A stretch of DNA of 64,000 nt from Cupriavidus pauculus. GTDB lineage: Bacteria; Pseudomonadota; Gammaproteobacteria; Burkholderiales; Burkholderiaceae. Position numbers and translations under genes: made by a program. The notes under the pieces are model-generated. The model was not told the origin of the DNA, made no database searches, and saw nothing but the letters and a program-made list of their open reading frames with translations. Where the stretch lies: the NCBI RefSeq assembly GCF_003854935.1, contig NZ_CP033970.1:310001-374000 (forward strand). Direction: 5' to 3'. Numbering within the stretch: the first letter of the stretch is position 1; each line of letters starts with the position of its first letter. Shown here in pieces: positions 1-7,591 of this stretch.

Positions 1-1464
1 GCCTTCGAGGCGCTGTGGGGCCGGCCGGCCGACATCGTCAAGCAGGACCCGACGCAGTGGCTGCAATGGGTCTCGCCCGAGGATCGCCCGCGCATGGAAG
101 CCGAATGGCAGAGCATGCTGCGCGACGGCCGGCTCGACGCCGGCTTCCAGCTCGAACGCCCCAACGGCGAAATCCGCGAAGTCCACATGCGGGCGTTCCC
201 GGTACGGGGCGCCGACGGCCGCTGCCTGCGCGTGGCCGGCATCTGCCAGGACGTGACGCGCCACAACCGCGCCGAACGCACGCTGTACAACGAGGAACGC
301 CGCAAGGACGAATTCCTGGCGATGCTGGCGCATGAGCTGCGCAACCCGCTGGCGCCGATGCGCAGCGCGGTGGACCTGCTGCAGCAGTTCTCGCCGTCGC
401 GCGAGGACATGTTCCGCGCCCGCGACATCATCGGCCGCCAGCTTCATCACCTGACCCGGCTGGTCGACGAACTGCTGGACGTGTCGCGCTTCAACCAGGG
501 CAAGATCACGCTGCGGCGCGACCTGGTGGAACTGCGCGGCGCGCTGAACACGGCCGTCGAAACGGTGCGGCCGCTGCTGGAATCGCGCCAGCACACGCTG
601 CGGCTGTCGCTGCCGGAGCAGCCGCTGCCGGTGCGCGGCGACATGGTCCGGCTGACCCAGATCTTTGCCAACCTGCTGCACAACGCGGCCAAGTACACGC
701 CCGAAGGCGGCCAGATCACGGTGGAGGCCACCGTATCGGACGGCAAGGTGTTCGTGCGCGTGCGCGACAACGGCAACGGCCTGTCGCCAGCGCTGCAGCG
801 CCAGCTGTTCGATCCGCTGGCGCCCGAGGTGGGCGCGGCCGATGGCGCCGCGGGCGGCGAGCACGACGACCGGCCGCCGGTGCCGCAGGACGCCTTTACC
901 GACCCCGACAACTTTGCGGCACGCGAGGGCCCCGGCATCGGCCTGACGCTGGTGCAGAAGCTGGTGACGCTGCACGGCGGCCGTGTCAGCGCCGAAAGCC
1001 CGGGCCGCAACCTGGGCAGCACGTTCACGGTGGAACTGCCCGTGGAGCCGTGGCAGAACTGGCACCCGACCAGCGGCAAGACGCGCGCGCAGTCGTCGGC
1101 CACGCACACGATCATGCTGGTCGACGACAACGTCGACGCGCTGGAAGCGATGACGATGACGCTGGAAACGCTGGGCCACACCGTGGTGACCGCGGCCGAC
1201 GGCCAGAGCGCCATCGACCGCGCCGCCAGCGTGCGGCCGGACGTGGTGCTGCTGGACCTGGGCATGCCGACGATGGACGGCTTCGAGACCGCCCGCCGGC
1301 TGCGCGAGATTCCCGAGCTGCGCAACGCGCGGCTGGTGGCGCTGACCGGTTTCGGCCAGCCCGACGACCGGCGCCGCACCCGTGCCGCCGGCTTTGACCT
1401 GCACCTGGTCAAGCCGGCGGATCTCAACGCGCTCACGCGGCTGCTGGACGAGCTGGACGCCTGA
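1..1464 (+). CDS. PAS hybrid sensor histidine kinase/response regulator (5' end missing)
   Basis: Frame 1 is open from the first base, so the start lies outside the window. In order: the end of a PAS domain with its PAC-like tail (to about base 270); HisKA with the phospho-acceptor His in an AHELRNPL motif (codon at base 331); HATPase_c with an N box (NLLHNAAKY), a G1 box (DNGNG) and a G2 box (GPGIGL). About 30 extra acidic/proline residues sit between G1 and G2. A receiver domain follows (from about base 1110) with phospho-acceptor Asp in LLDLGMP (codon 1255) and the conserved Lys in LVKPAD. It should autophosphorylate and pass phosphate to its own C-terminal receiver. No output domain or partner regulator is visible, so the signal and target are unknown. 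Confidence 0.93.
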   Translation, partial: AFEALWGRPADIVKQDPTQWLQWVSPEDRPRMEAEWQSMLRDGRLDAGFQLERPNGEIREVHMRAFPVRGADGRCLRVAGICQDVTRHNRAERTLYNEERRKDEFLAMLAHELRNPLAPMRSAVDLLQQFSPSREDMFRARDIIGRQLHHLTRLVDELLDVSRFNQGKITLRRDLVELRGALNTAVETVRPLLESRQHTLRLSLPEQPLPVRGDMVRLTQIFANLLHNAAKYTPEGGQITVEATVSDGKVFVRVRDNGNGLSPALQRQLFDPLAPEVGAADGAAGGEHDDRPPVPQDAFTDPDNFAAREGPGIGLTLVQKLVTLHGGRVSAESPGRNLGSTFTVELPVEPWQNWHPTSGKTRAQSSATHTIMLVDDNVDALEAMTMTLETLGHTVVTAADGQSAIDRAASVRPDVVLLDLGMPTMDGFETARRLREIPELRNARLVALTGFGQPDDRRRTRAAGFDLHLVKPADLNALTRLLDELDA

Positions 1465-1491
1465 CCGCCGAGCGCCTGGACGAGGAACACC

Positions 1492-1632
1492 ATGCACATC
1501 ACCCCCGAACCCGACATCACGCCCCCGAAGCCGGAGATGCCGCCGCCCGAGCCGCCCGACAACACGCCGGAGCCGGTGAACGACCCGCCCCCGGGCGACA
1601 TGCCGCCGCCCCCGCCGCAGCGCGCGGCCTAG
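1492..1632 (+). CDS. Proline-rich micro-protein (46 aa), unknown function
   Basis: This ATG ORF of 46 codons lies 27 bases after the kinase stop, with GAGGA six bases before the ATG. About 20 of 46 residues are proline, in TPEP, PPEPP and PPPPP runs, with acidic residues between them. It has no hydrophobic segment and no cysteine, so it is probably cytoplasmic and disordered. It sits between the sensor kinase and ku in the same direction and may be co-transcribed with either. No family was recognised. It is called coding because of the ribosome binding site and tight fit between genes. A chance ORF in GC-rich DNA is the alternative. Confidence 0.5.
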   Translation: MHITPEPDITPPKPEMPPPEPPDNTPEPVNDPPPGDMPPPPPQRAA

Positions 1633-1644
1633 CCGGGCGTCGCC

Positions 1645-2748
1645 ATGTCCCGTGCCATCTGGAAGGGCGCCATCAGCTTCGGGCTGGTGAACATCCCCAT
1701 CGCCGTCAAGCCCGCGTCGCGCACGCATTCGCTAGACCTGGACCTGCTCGACAAGCGCGACATGGCCCCGGTGGGCTACCAGCGCATCAACAAGCACACG
1801 GGCAAGCCCGTGGAGCGCGACGACATCGTCAAGGGCTACGAGTACGAGAAGGACGAGTACGTGGTGCTGAGCGACGAGGATTTCCGGCAGGCCAACGTCG
1901 AGGCCACGCAGACAGTGGACATCGTCAGCTTTGTCGACGCGGCCGCCATTCCGCCCTATTTCTTCGACACGCCGTACTACCTGGAGCCGGACAAGCGCGG
2001 CGAGCGCGGCTACGCGCTGCTGCACGAGACCATGCGCAAGACCGGCCGCGCCGCGCTGGCGCTGGTGGTGCTGCGCAACCGCCAGCACCTGGCCGCGCTG
2101 ATGGTGGCCGGCAAGGCGCTGGTGCTGAACACGATGCGCTTTGCCGACGAGGTGGTGCCCGTGGCCGAACTGAGCCTGCCCGGCGGCAAGAAGAACACGG
2201 CCAGCCCGCGCGAGGTGCAGATGGCGACCAAGCTCGTGGAAGACATGAGCGAGGACTTCAAGCCCGAGCAGTACCATGACACCTACCGCGAAGACCTGCT
2301 CGCGCGCATCCACGACAAGGTCAAGGCTGGCAAGACACACCTGCTGACGCCGGCGTCGGACGAGCCGGCCGCCCGCACCGGCAAGGGCGCCAAGGTCATC
2401 GACATGATGGCGCTGCTCAAGCAGAGCCTGGGCGCACGCGGGAAGCGTGGCGGCGACAGGGTGGACGGGAGCGGGGACGATAGCGCGAACGATACCGCCA
2501 ACGATAGCGCCAACGAGAGCGACGCGGCGCCGCGCAAGGGGTCGCGGCGGGCGGCGGCGAAGGCGTCGGGCAAGGCTTCGGCGAAGACTTCGTCGAAATC
2601 CACGGCAAAGGCCTCAAAGGCTTCGGCCAAGGCCGGCGCCACAAAGCCGGCCAGCAAGTCGGCAAGCAAGTCGGCAACCAAGCCGGCGACCAAGCGCGCC
2701 AGCAAGAAGACCCCGGCCGCGGCCGCCCAGCGCCGCAAGGCCGCCTAG
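1645..2748 (+). CDS. ku: Non-homologous end-joining protein Ku
   Basis: Bacterial Ku is a homodimeric ring that binds DNA double-strand ends and recruits the ligase LigD. The N-terminus (SRAIWKGAISFGLVNIPI) and the Ku core over residues 1-260 are clear. The protein is 367 aa, against about 270-300 for typical bacterial Ku. The extra C-terminus has an acidic DSAN/DTAN repeat (about 278-292), then a Lys/Ala/Ser-rich histone-H1-like tail (about 295-367). Such basic tails are known in other bacterial Ku proteins and affect DNA binding. No ligD is in the window, so any partner ligase must lie elsewhere. The ATG follows the upstream small ORF by 12 bases. Confidence 0.96.
   Translation: MSRAIWKGAISFGLVNIPIAVKPASRTHSLDLDLLDKRDMAPVGYQRINKHTGKPVERDDIVKGYEYEKDEYVVLSDEDFRQANVEATQTVDIVSFVDAAAIPPYFFDTPYYLEPDKRGERGYALLHETMRKTGRAALALVVLRNRQHLAALMVAGKALVLNTMRFADEVVPVAELSLPGGKKNTASPREVQMATKLVEDMSEDFKPEQYHDTYREDLLARIHDKVKAGKTHLLTPASDEPAARTGKGAKVIDMMALLKQSLGARGKRGGDRVDGSGDDSANDTANDSANESDAAPRKGSRRAAAKASGKASAKTSSKSTAKASKASAKAGATKPASKSASKSATKPATKRASKKTPAAAAQRRKAA
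2505..2549 (+). repeat. In-gene 12-bp repeats coding the Ku acidic linker
   Basis: Near-identical 12-base units (gatagcgcgaac, gataccgccaac, gatagcgccaac, then a degenerate gagagc unit) encode DSAN, DTAN, DSAN and ES. They form the junction between the Ku core and the basic tail. Replication slippage could change linker length here. Repeat boundaries are approximate. Confidence 0.55.
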
Positions 2749-2763
2749 CCTCTCCCGCCCTCC

Positions 2764-2803
2764 CAAAGAAAAAGAGCCGCGACACGTGGGAGAGTCGCGG
2801 CTC
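2764..2803 (-). terminator. Intrinsic terminator for the BON-protein gene
   Basis: A perfect 10-bp stem, GAGCCGCGAC (2774-2783) with GTCGCGGCTC (2794-2803), has a 10-base loop. Read on the minus strand it is followed by TTTTTCTTT, the layout of a Rho-independent terminator. It lies 150 bases past the stop of the minus-strand gene and 25 bases past the stop of ku, so the stem may also reduce read-through from ku. Confidence 0.75.
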
Positions 2804-2951
2804 AGCGCAGGGGCGACCAGGGTCGCCGCGCATCATCAACCGGTTGGGTCAGTGAGTCTGTCAATCCGCTGGCCAGAAAACCTGTACCTCCAGTCATCTT
2901 CGAGGTCGGCCACGCCATTGGGCGTGGCCGGTCATGCGGCATGGCGCCTGC

Positions 2952-3419
2952 TTAGCGCGACGACACCTTCAGGTGGTCATCGACCGAGCTCACGCCCTCC
3001 ACCGACCGCACCGTTTCCACGGCCATCTGCCGCTGTTCGGCGCTCGGCACCGATCCCGTCAGGTTCACCACGCGATCCTTGGTCTTGACGTGGATGCCGG
3101 TGGACTTCAGGTCCTTCGTCGCCAGCAGCTTCGTCTTGACCTTCGTGGTCAGCGCGCTGTCGGTCACCGCCTGCTTGGCGTTGTCGACGTTCGCGTCAAC
3201 CTTCGCGCCCGACGTGGCCGCCGGCAGCTTTTCCTTGTCGCCGTCCGAACGGCCCGGCATGCCCGACGGCGTATTGGTCGGATTCGCCTGCGTCACGGTG
3301 CTGCCCGTGGCATCGGCCACCTTCATGAAGCCGCCGTTGTCCAGCGCATAGGCGCCGCCCGCCGTGGCAAGCGCGGCAATCATCGTGGCAATGCGAAGCG
3401 TCTTTACAGCGTGGGTCAT
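2952..3419 (-). CDS. BON-domain periplasmic protein (OsmY-like)
   Basis: The product is 155 aa. The start is the ATG at 3419, preceded by AAGGAGAAAAGGGCC; the longer upstream frame lacks a ribosome binding site. Residues 1-25 form a signal peptide ending in AYA. A single BON domain fills about residues 85-152 (VNLTGSVPSAEQRQ, then VEGVSSVDDHL). BON proteins such as OsmY are periplasmic, osmotically or stress induced, and thought to bind membranes or other proteins. An 18-bp palindrome lies 54 bases upstream and may be an operator. It is transcribed alone, towards ku, and ends with its own terminator. Confidence 0.88.
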   Translation of the reverse strand: MTHAVKTLRIATMIAALATAGGAYALDNGGFMKVADATGSTVTQANPTNTPSGMPGRSDGDKEKLPAATSGAKVDANVDNAKQAVTDSALTTKVKTKLLATKDLKSTGIHVKTKDRVVNLTGSVPSAEQRQMAVETVRSVEGVSSVDDHLKVSSR

Positions 3420-3767
3420 GGCCCTTTTCTCCTTGTTAGCGTTTGAATCGCGATGAATCAAGCTTTTCGCGTGGTGTCCGTACGGACACCGGTATCCATC
3501 ACTTGCAAGGAGTGTTCCAAAGCGGCGAAGCCTTTGCTGGCGCGGCCCGGCAAGGTTTTGGGCATGCCGGCCGCCGCGCCGGCGTATGAAAAGCATGCAT
3601 CCGTTGTAAATCGGGAAGGCCTGCCACAGCCGCTGCAAGTCGTGCATCCGCTACGTTTGCATCCCGCAGATGCCATACGCCCCACATTGCCGACGCACGC
3701 CGGCCGTGGCACGCGCATTGCTCAATCCTCCATGCGGCACCCCCCGCCGCGCGACTTGGAGACAGCA
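3420..3767. promoter_or_regulatory. Divergent intergenic region between BON gene and Gln/Gly-rich gene
   Basis: These 348 bases separate two divergent starts. The clearest element is the perfect 18-bp palindrome at 3473-3490, listed separately. No convincing sigma-70 pair was found for either gene. Longer frames run through the region in several phases but lack ribosome binding sites and are taken as chance ORFs. Confidence 0.5.
3473..3490. promoter_or_regulatory. Perfect 18-bp palindrome, candidate operator
   Basis: GGTGTCCGTACGGACACC is fully self-complementary. It lies 54 bases upstream of the BON-protein ATG and about 280 bases upstream of the Gln/Gly-rich gene. Its length and symmetry suit a dimeric repressor or activator. 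The binding protein is not identifiable from the window. Confidence 0.5.
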
Positions 3768-4034
3768 ATGGGACAGCAGCAAGGCCAAGGTGGCCAACAA
3801 GGTAGCCAATCCCAACCGGGACAGAAGCAGCAAGAGCAGCAGTCCGGCCAGCGCGGAAACCAGCAGCAAGGCGGCCAGGACCAACAGCGTCAGCAAGGCG
3901 GCGGCCAGATGGGCAACCAGGACAAAGGGTCCGGCCAGCCCCAGCAGGAAAGCGGCATGGGTGGTCAGCAAGGTGGTTCGCAGCAGGGCCAGCAAGGTTC
4001 CCAGCAGCAGCAACAACAGAAGGACCGCCAGTAA
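3768..4034 (+). CDS. Gln/Gly-rich low-complexity protein (88 aa)
   Basis: From the ATG at 3768 (GGAGA seven bases upstream) the product has 88 residues, about 40 Gln and 23 Gly. The rest are mostly Ser, Asn, Asp, Lys and Arg, with no aliphatic or aromatic core, Cys or signal peptide. It should be disordered and cytoplasmic. The composition recalls prion-like, phase-separating or desiccation-type hydrophilic proteins, but no family was recognised. Neighbours (BON protein, Ku) suggest a stress setting; that is inference. A weak terminator follows at 4139-4172. Confidence 0.72.
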   Translation: MGQQQGQGGQQGSQSQPGQKQQEQQSGQRGNQQQGGQDQQRQQGGGQMGNQDKGSGQPQQESGMGGQQGGSQQGQQGSQQQQQQKDRQ

Positions 4035-4138
4035 CCCGCGTGCCCACACGCACGGCTTTCCGGGCCCCGCAGTGACATCTCCACGGTTGTCACATCACGC
4101 CTGAAGTCAAGGCGTGCCTCACAGGAGCGGGCCCACCG

Positions 4139-4172
4139 GCCGGAACATCCGCAAGGGTGTTCCGGCTTCTTG
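4139..4172 (+). terminator. Probable terminator after the Gln/Gly-rich gene
   Basis: A 9-bp stem, GCCGGAACA (4139-4147) with TGTTCCGGC (4158-4166), has a 10-base loop and is followed by TTCTTG. It lies between converging genes. The short T-tract makes it moderate rather than strong. Confidence 0.55.
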
Positions 4173-4181
4173 CGTGATGGC

Positions 4182-5168
4182 TCACCCCAACCGCCCCGAC
4201 ACCGCCGCGATCGCCTGGCGCCATACCTCGCGTTGCCGGTCCAGGTAGTCCACGGCCTGCGGGCCGGTCAGGCTCAGCGGTTCGGCGCCGTCCTGGGCCA
4301 GGCGCTGGCGCAATGACGGGTCGCGCAGCACGCGGGTCAGCCTGTCGGACAGCGCGGCGCGGCGCGGTTCGGGGATGCCGGACGATGCCAGCACGCCGTA
4401 CCACGCGTCCTGCCCCATGCCGTCGATGCCCGATTCGGCGAAGGTCGGCACGGCCGGTGCCAGCGGGCTGCGCGACTTGCCGGTGACCGCCAGCGCGCGC
4501 ACCCGGCCCTGCCGCATCAGCGGCAGCGCGGCCTGCAGCGTGCTGACCAGCACCGCCACATGGCCGCCTTGCAGGTCCACCAGCGCACGTGCGCTGCCTG
4601 GGTACGGCACGTGCGCCATCGAGACGCCCGCCTGCCGGCACATCAGTTCGCCCACCAGGTGGGCGCTGGAATGGACCCCCAGCGACGCGTACGCGATCTC
4701 GCCCGGCCGCCGGCGTGCCTCGGCAATCAGGCCAAGCAGCCTAGCGCGGGCATCGTCGGCGCGGGCGCGCGTGCCGTCGCCGGCGATCAGCAGGACATGG
4801 GGGGTACTGGCGACGATAGCCAGCGGATGCAGCGGACGCGCCGGCGCTTCGGGCGTGCCGGCCAGCAGTGGACCGATGCTGACCGAGCCCACCGTGCCCA
4901 GCAGCAGCGTGGGCCGTTCATTGCCCGCGCGCGCCGCCTCGTGCATGGCGATCTGCCCGGCCGCACCGGGGCGATTGTCGACGATCACCGGCTCGCCATC
5001 GGCGGACAGGCTGTCGGCCACGATGCGCGCCACGTGGTCCGCGCCGCCGCCCGCGCCATAGCCCACCAGCAGGTGCAGCGGCGCGGCGGCGTGGGCGGAT
5101 GGCCAGGGGCGCGCCAGCGGCAGCATCAGCAATGCGGCCGTGAGGCGCCGGCGGACGGGAACAGACAT
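4182..5168 (-). CDS. Bug-family (TctC-like) periplasmic substrate-binding protein
   Basis: The product is 328 aa from the ATG at 5168, chosen because it begins directly with a signal peptide (MSVPVRRRLTAALLML, cleavage near AHA-A). The frame stays open a further 33 codons upstream. The Bug fold is recognised from VGYGAGGGADHVARI near the N-terminus, VDNRPGAAGQIA, HVPYPGSARALVDLQGGHV and AVPTFAESGI. Bug proteins bind small organic acids in the periplasm. The TctA/TctB membrane partners are absent, as is usual for the many orphan Bug genes of Burkholderiales, so the ligand and role (uptake or sensing) are unknown. Its N-terminal binding loop departs from the usual VPFPPGG pattern. Confidence 0.88.
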   Translation of the reverse strand: MSVPVRRRLTAALLMLPLARPWPSAHAAAPLHLLVGYGAGGGADHVARIVADSLSADGEPVIVDNRPGAAGQIAMHEAARAGNERPTLLLGTVGSVSIGPLLAGTPEAPARPLHPLAIVASTPHVLLIAGDGTRARADDARARLLGLIAEARRRPGEIAYASLGVHSSAHLVGELMCRQAGVSMAHVPYPGSARALVDLQGGHVAVLVSTLQAALPLMRQGRVRALAVTGKSRSPLAPAVPTFAESGIDGMGQDAWYGVLASSGIPEPRRAALSDRLTRVLRDPSLRQRLAQDGAEPLSLTGPQAVDYLDRQREVWRQAIAAVSGRLG

Positions 5169-5294
5169 GAAGGCGGCAAGACTGGACGAAAGGCTGCGCG
5201 CATCGTAGCACCGCCCGTCCGCGCCCGCCGCCCGGACAAACCCACCCGGCCCGGGCCGCGATGTCACCCGGCGCCAGGTACTCGGAACAGCCGC

Positions 5295-6425
5295 TCAGGG
5301 CTGCGGCGCGCGGCAGGCGGCGCCGCTGGCGTTGGCGGCCGGGTCCATGCCGAAAACGGCCTGCGCGCCGCATTGCGATCCGAACATGCGCGCCTGGTCG
5401 TGGCCCACGCCCACCACTTCCATCGACCGGTGCGCGCTGGCCTGCCCCGGCCCCGCCAGCACCTGCTCGTAGCGCCAGTACGCCCGCGCGCGCTGCAGCC
5501 GCGTGGGACCTTCGGCCTCGGCGCCGCACGCCTTGTCCAGCACGCGATGGTTCGGGTCGTTGTCCTCGCTGCCCACCAGGTACGTCACCTGCCGCTGCAT
5601 GTAGCGCCGATAGAGCGTCATGCCGTCCGCGCCCCGGGCGTACGCCACCATGTCGCGCATGCCGTAGCGGTACTTGTCGTAATCGGCGCAGGTGGCGGTG
5701 CTGTACGGCGCAAAGCGCCGGTAGTCGGGCGCCACGGGCCGGTCCGGCGTGAAGTACAGGTACGACGACGGATTGGCCACCACGTAGCGCAGGTCGATGC
5801 CCGACGCGCGCACCTTTTCGTCCACGTTGTTGAGCACCGCGTAGCGGTGCACGATCTGCGCGCCGCCCGAATGGCCGGCCACGGTGACCTTGCGGACCAT
5901 CGGCAGCCGCTGGCGGTCGGTGACGTAGGCCAGCAGATCGTCCAGCACCTGCAGCGAACTCACACCAGCGCCGGGCCCCGACACCGCGTCCTCGCCGCCG
6001 ATCCAGCCCTGCACCGTCCACACCGGCATGTTGTCGAAGCGCTTGGCCGCGTCCGGCGTGCCGGGGAAGTTCGGCGCGATCAGCAGCACCTCGTCCGGAT
6101 TCCGGCCGCTGGCCTTGAGCAGCGCCGCGCCGGCTTCGTAGTAGTCGTCACCATTGCGCTGCAGCCCGTGCTGGACGAACACCACCTCGCGGATGCCGCG
6201 CAGGTCGCCGCCGAGCGCGTGGTTGGCATAGACCGGGAAGTCGTAGCCGGCGCCCGTGCCCAGGTGCACGCGCTGCCATTGCGGCCTGGCCGCAGCGGAC
6301 GGGCTTGCGGACGCGCCTGCCGAGGGGCTGGCGGACGGGCTCGCGCAGCCGGCCAGCGCGGTGACGGCCACCACGGCGGCGAGCGCCACGGCCGGAATCG
6401 GTCGGATGCGGGGTTGGCAAAGCAT
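5295..6425 (-). CDS. Secreted lipoprotein alpha/beta-hydrolase
   Basis: The product is 376 aa. The start is the ATG at 6425 with CAGGAGACGCCC upstream. A lipoprotein signal ends in the lipobox ALAGC, giving a lipidated Cys near residue 23. A low-complexity SPSASPSAGAS linker follows. The catalytic region has an HG oxyanion motif (VQHGLQRNGDD), a nucleophile elbow GHSGG and a late His in VGVGHDQA. The substrate is unknown. The promoter carries the same composite element as the tannase-family esterase gene at 7592-10276, and a LysR gene is divergent, so both hydrolases are probably controlled together. Ester hydrolysis at the cell surface or in the periplasm is the likely role (inference). Confidence 0.8.
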   Translation of the reverse strand: MLCQPRIRPIPAVALAAVVAVTALAGCASPSASPSAGASASPSAAARPQWQRVHLGTGAGYDFPVYANHALGGDLRGIREVVFVQHGLQRNGDDYYEAGAALLKASGRNPDEVLLIAPNFPGTPDAAKRFDNMPVWTVQGWIGGEDAVSGPGAGVSSLQVLDDLLAYVTDRQRLPMVRKVTVAGHSGGAQIVHRYAVLNNVDEKVRASGIDLRYVVANPSSYLYFTPDRPVAPDYRRFAPYSTATCADYDKYRYGMRDMVAYARGADGMTLYRRYMQRQVTYLVGSEDNDPNHRVLDKACGAEAEGPTRLQRARAYWRYEQVLAGPGQASAHRSMEVVGVGHDQARMFGSQCGAQAVFGMDPAANASGAACRAPQP

Positions 6426-6531
6426 GGGCGTCTCCTGTCGTTGTCGGTATGGGTGGGTATGGGTCGGCAAGGCCGCCCGGCCGCCTGCCGGCGCATCGGG
6501 CGAAACGCCAATACTACGGCGCCAGGGGCGG

Positions 6532-6580
6532 CACGTAAAATATATGCTTTCCCGCATTCCCATATACGACGGATATATCG
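6532..6580 (-). promoter_or_regulatory. Composite promoter/operator, copy A
   Basis: CACGTAAAATATATGC (6532-6547), then 12 bases, then CCATAT, which opens an imperfect palindrome (ATATACGACGGATAT, 6562-6576) containing a LysR-type T-N11-A. On the minus strand the first block reads GCATATATTTTACGTG and supplies a TATATT -10 for the lipoprotein hydrolase gene. The palindrome falls over the -35 position, as expected for a LysR-activated promoter. The element ends directly at the LysR start codon (6581), so the regulator could also control itself. Copy B at 10349-10395 has identical blocks and spacing. Confidence 0.7.
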
Positions 6581-7528
6581 ATGGAGCTCAGACACCTGCG
6601 CTACTTCCTGGCCGTGGCCGAGACCGGATCGGTCACGCGCGCCGCCGAACAGCTCGGCATCCAGCAGCCGCCGCTGTCGCAGCAGCTCAAGGCGCTGGAG
6701 GCCGAGCTGGGCGTGACGCTGTTCGAGCGCCAGCCGCGCGGCGTGACGCTCACGCCGGCCGGCGCCGCGCTGCATGCCGATGCCGTCGACCTGTTCGCGC
6801 GGATCGACCAGATGCGCGCACGCATGGCGCGGATGGCGCGCGGCGACGAGGGGTCGCTGGCCATCGGCTTCACCAGTTCGGCCGCCGCGCACAAGCTCAC
6901 GCCCGAGGTGCTGCGCGCCTGCCGCCGCCAGTTTCCGCGCGTGGCGCTGTCGCTGACCGAATGCAACGCGGCAGAGGCCATCGAGCGGCTGGCCGACGGC
7001 ACGCTGAACGCGGCGCTGCTGCGCGCGCCCGTGCAGCACCCGGAAGGCGTGCGGTTCGACCTGTTGCTGGAAGAGGAGATGGTGATCGCGCTGCCGCTGG
7101 ACCACGCGCTGCTGCGCCGCCGCGCCCTGCGGGGCCAGGCGGCCACCGCGCCGGTATCGTTGAAGGAACTGGCGTCCGACCCGTTCATCCTCGTGCGCCG
7201 GCCCGGCGCGCCCGGCATGTATGGCGACCTGCTGCGCGAATGCGAGGCGCTGGGCTTCACGCCGCGCATCGGCGCCGAGGTGGAACGCATGCTGACCAAC
7301 CTGAACCTCGTGGCGGCCGGCGCGGGCGTGAGCGTGGTGCCGGCGTCGATGGCCGGGCTGAACCGCCATGGCGTGGCCTACTGCCGGATGGTCGAGGCCG
7401 ATCGCCTGCGCGCGCCGCTGACGCTCGGCTACCGCGAGGGCCAGGACGACGCCGCGCTGGCGGCGCTGGTGGCGCTGACGCATCGCATCGCGGCGCGCCA
7501 TCGCAAGAAGGGGCAGGACGACGCCTAG
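6581..7528 (+). CDS. LysR-type transcriptional regulator
   Basis: The product is 315 aa, a normal LysR length. The winged HTH is at residues 1-60 (MELRHLRYFLAVAETGSV, then AEQLGIQQPPLSQQLKALE), followed by a LysR substrate-binding domain at about 90-295. The HTH and domain style resemble the BenM/CatM group that senses aromatic acids; that resemblance is by eye. It is divergent from the lipoprotein hydrolase gene, and the shared operator abuts its ATG, so almost no leader is left and no good ribosome binding site is seen. It is the best candidate to bind both copies of the operator. Confidence 0.93.
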   Translation: MELRHLRYFLAVAETGSVTRAAEQLGIQQPPLSQQLKALEAELGVTLFERQPRGVTLTPAGAALHADAVDLFARIDQMRARMARMARGDEGSLAIGFTSSAAAHKLTPEVLRACRRQFPRVALSLTECNAAEAIERLADGTLNAALLRAPVQHPEGVRFDLLLEEEMVIALPLDHALLRRRALRGQAATAPVSLKELASDPFILVRRPGAPGMYGDLLRECEALGFTPRIGAEVERMLTNLNLVAAGAGVSVVPASMAGLNRHGVAYCRMVEADRLRAPLTLGYREGQDDAALAALVALTHRIAARHRKKGQDDA

Positions 7529-7536
7529 CCGCGCGC

Positions 7537-7573
7537 GGGATCGCCCCTTCCCCGCAACCACCGGGGCGATCCC
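7537..7573. terminator. Hairpin between converging LysR and esterase genes
   Basis: A perfect 11-bp stem, GGGATCGCCCC (7537-7547) with GGGGCGATCCC (7563-7573), has a 15-base loop. It sits in the 63-base gap between converging genes. There is no T-tract on either side, so it may act as a bidirectional transcript-end hairpin rather than a classical terminator. Confidence 0.55.
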
Positions 7574-7591
7574 ATGCGGCAAGCGGCGGCG

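Noticed and set aside
2952-3647. Longer 231-codon form of the BON protein
   Set aside because: The ATG at 3419 has an excellent ribosome binding site and starts a signal peptide; the upstream part spans the 18-bp palindrome.
3453-3767. Longer upstream form of the Gln/Gly-rich protein
   Set aside because: Composition changes sharply at 3768, where a ribosome binding site and ATG occur; the upstream part looks non-coding.
4560-6716. 718-codon plus-strand frame
   Set aside because: Antisense to the Bug and lipoprotein hydrolase genes; Arg/His-rich without motifs; overlaps the LysR start.
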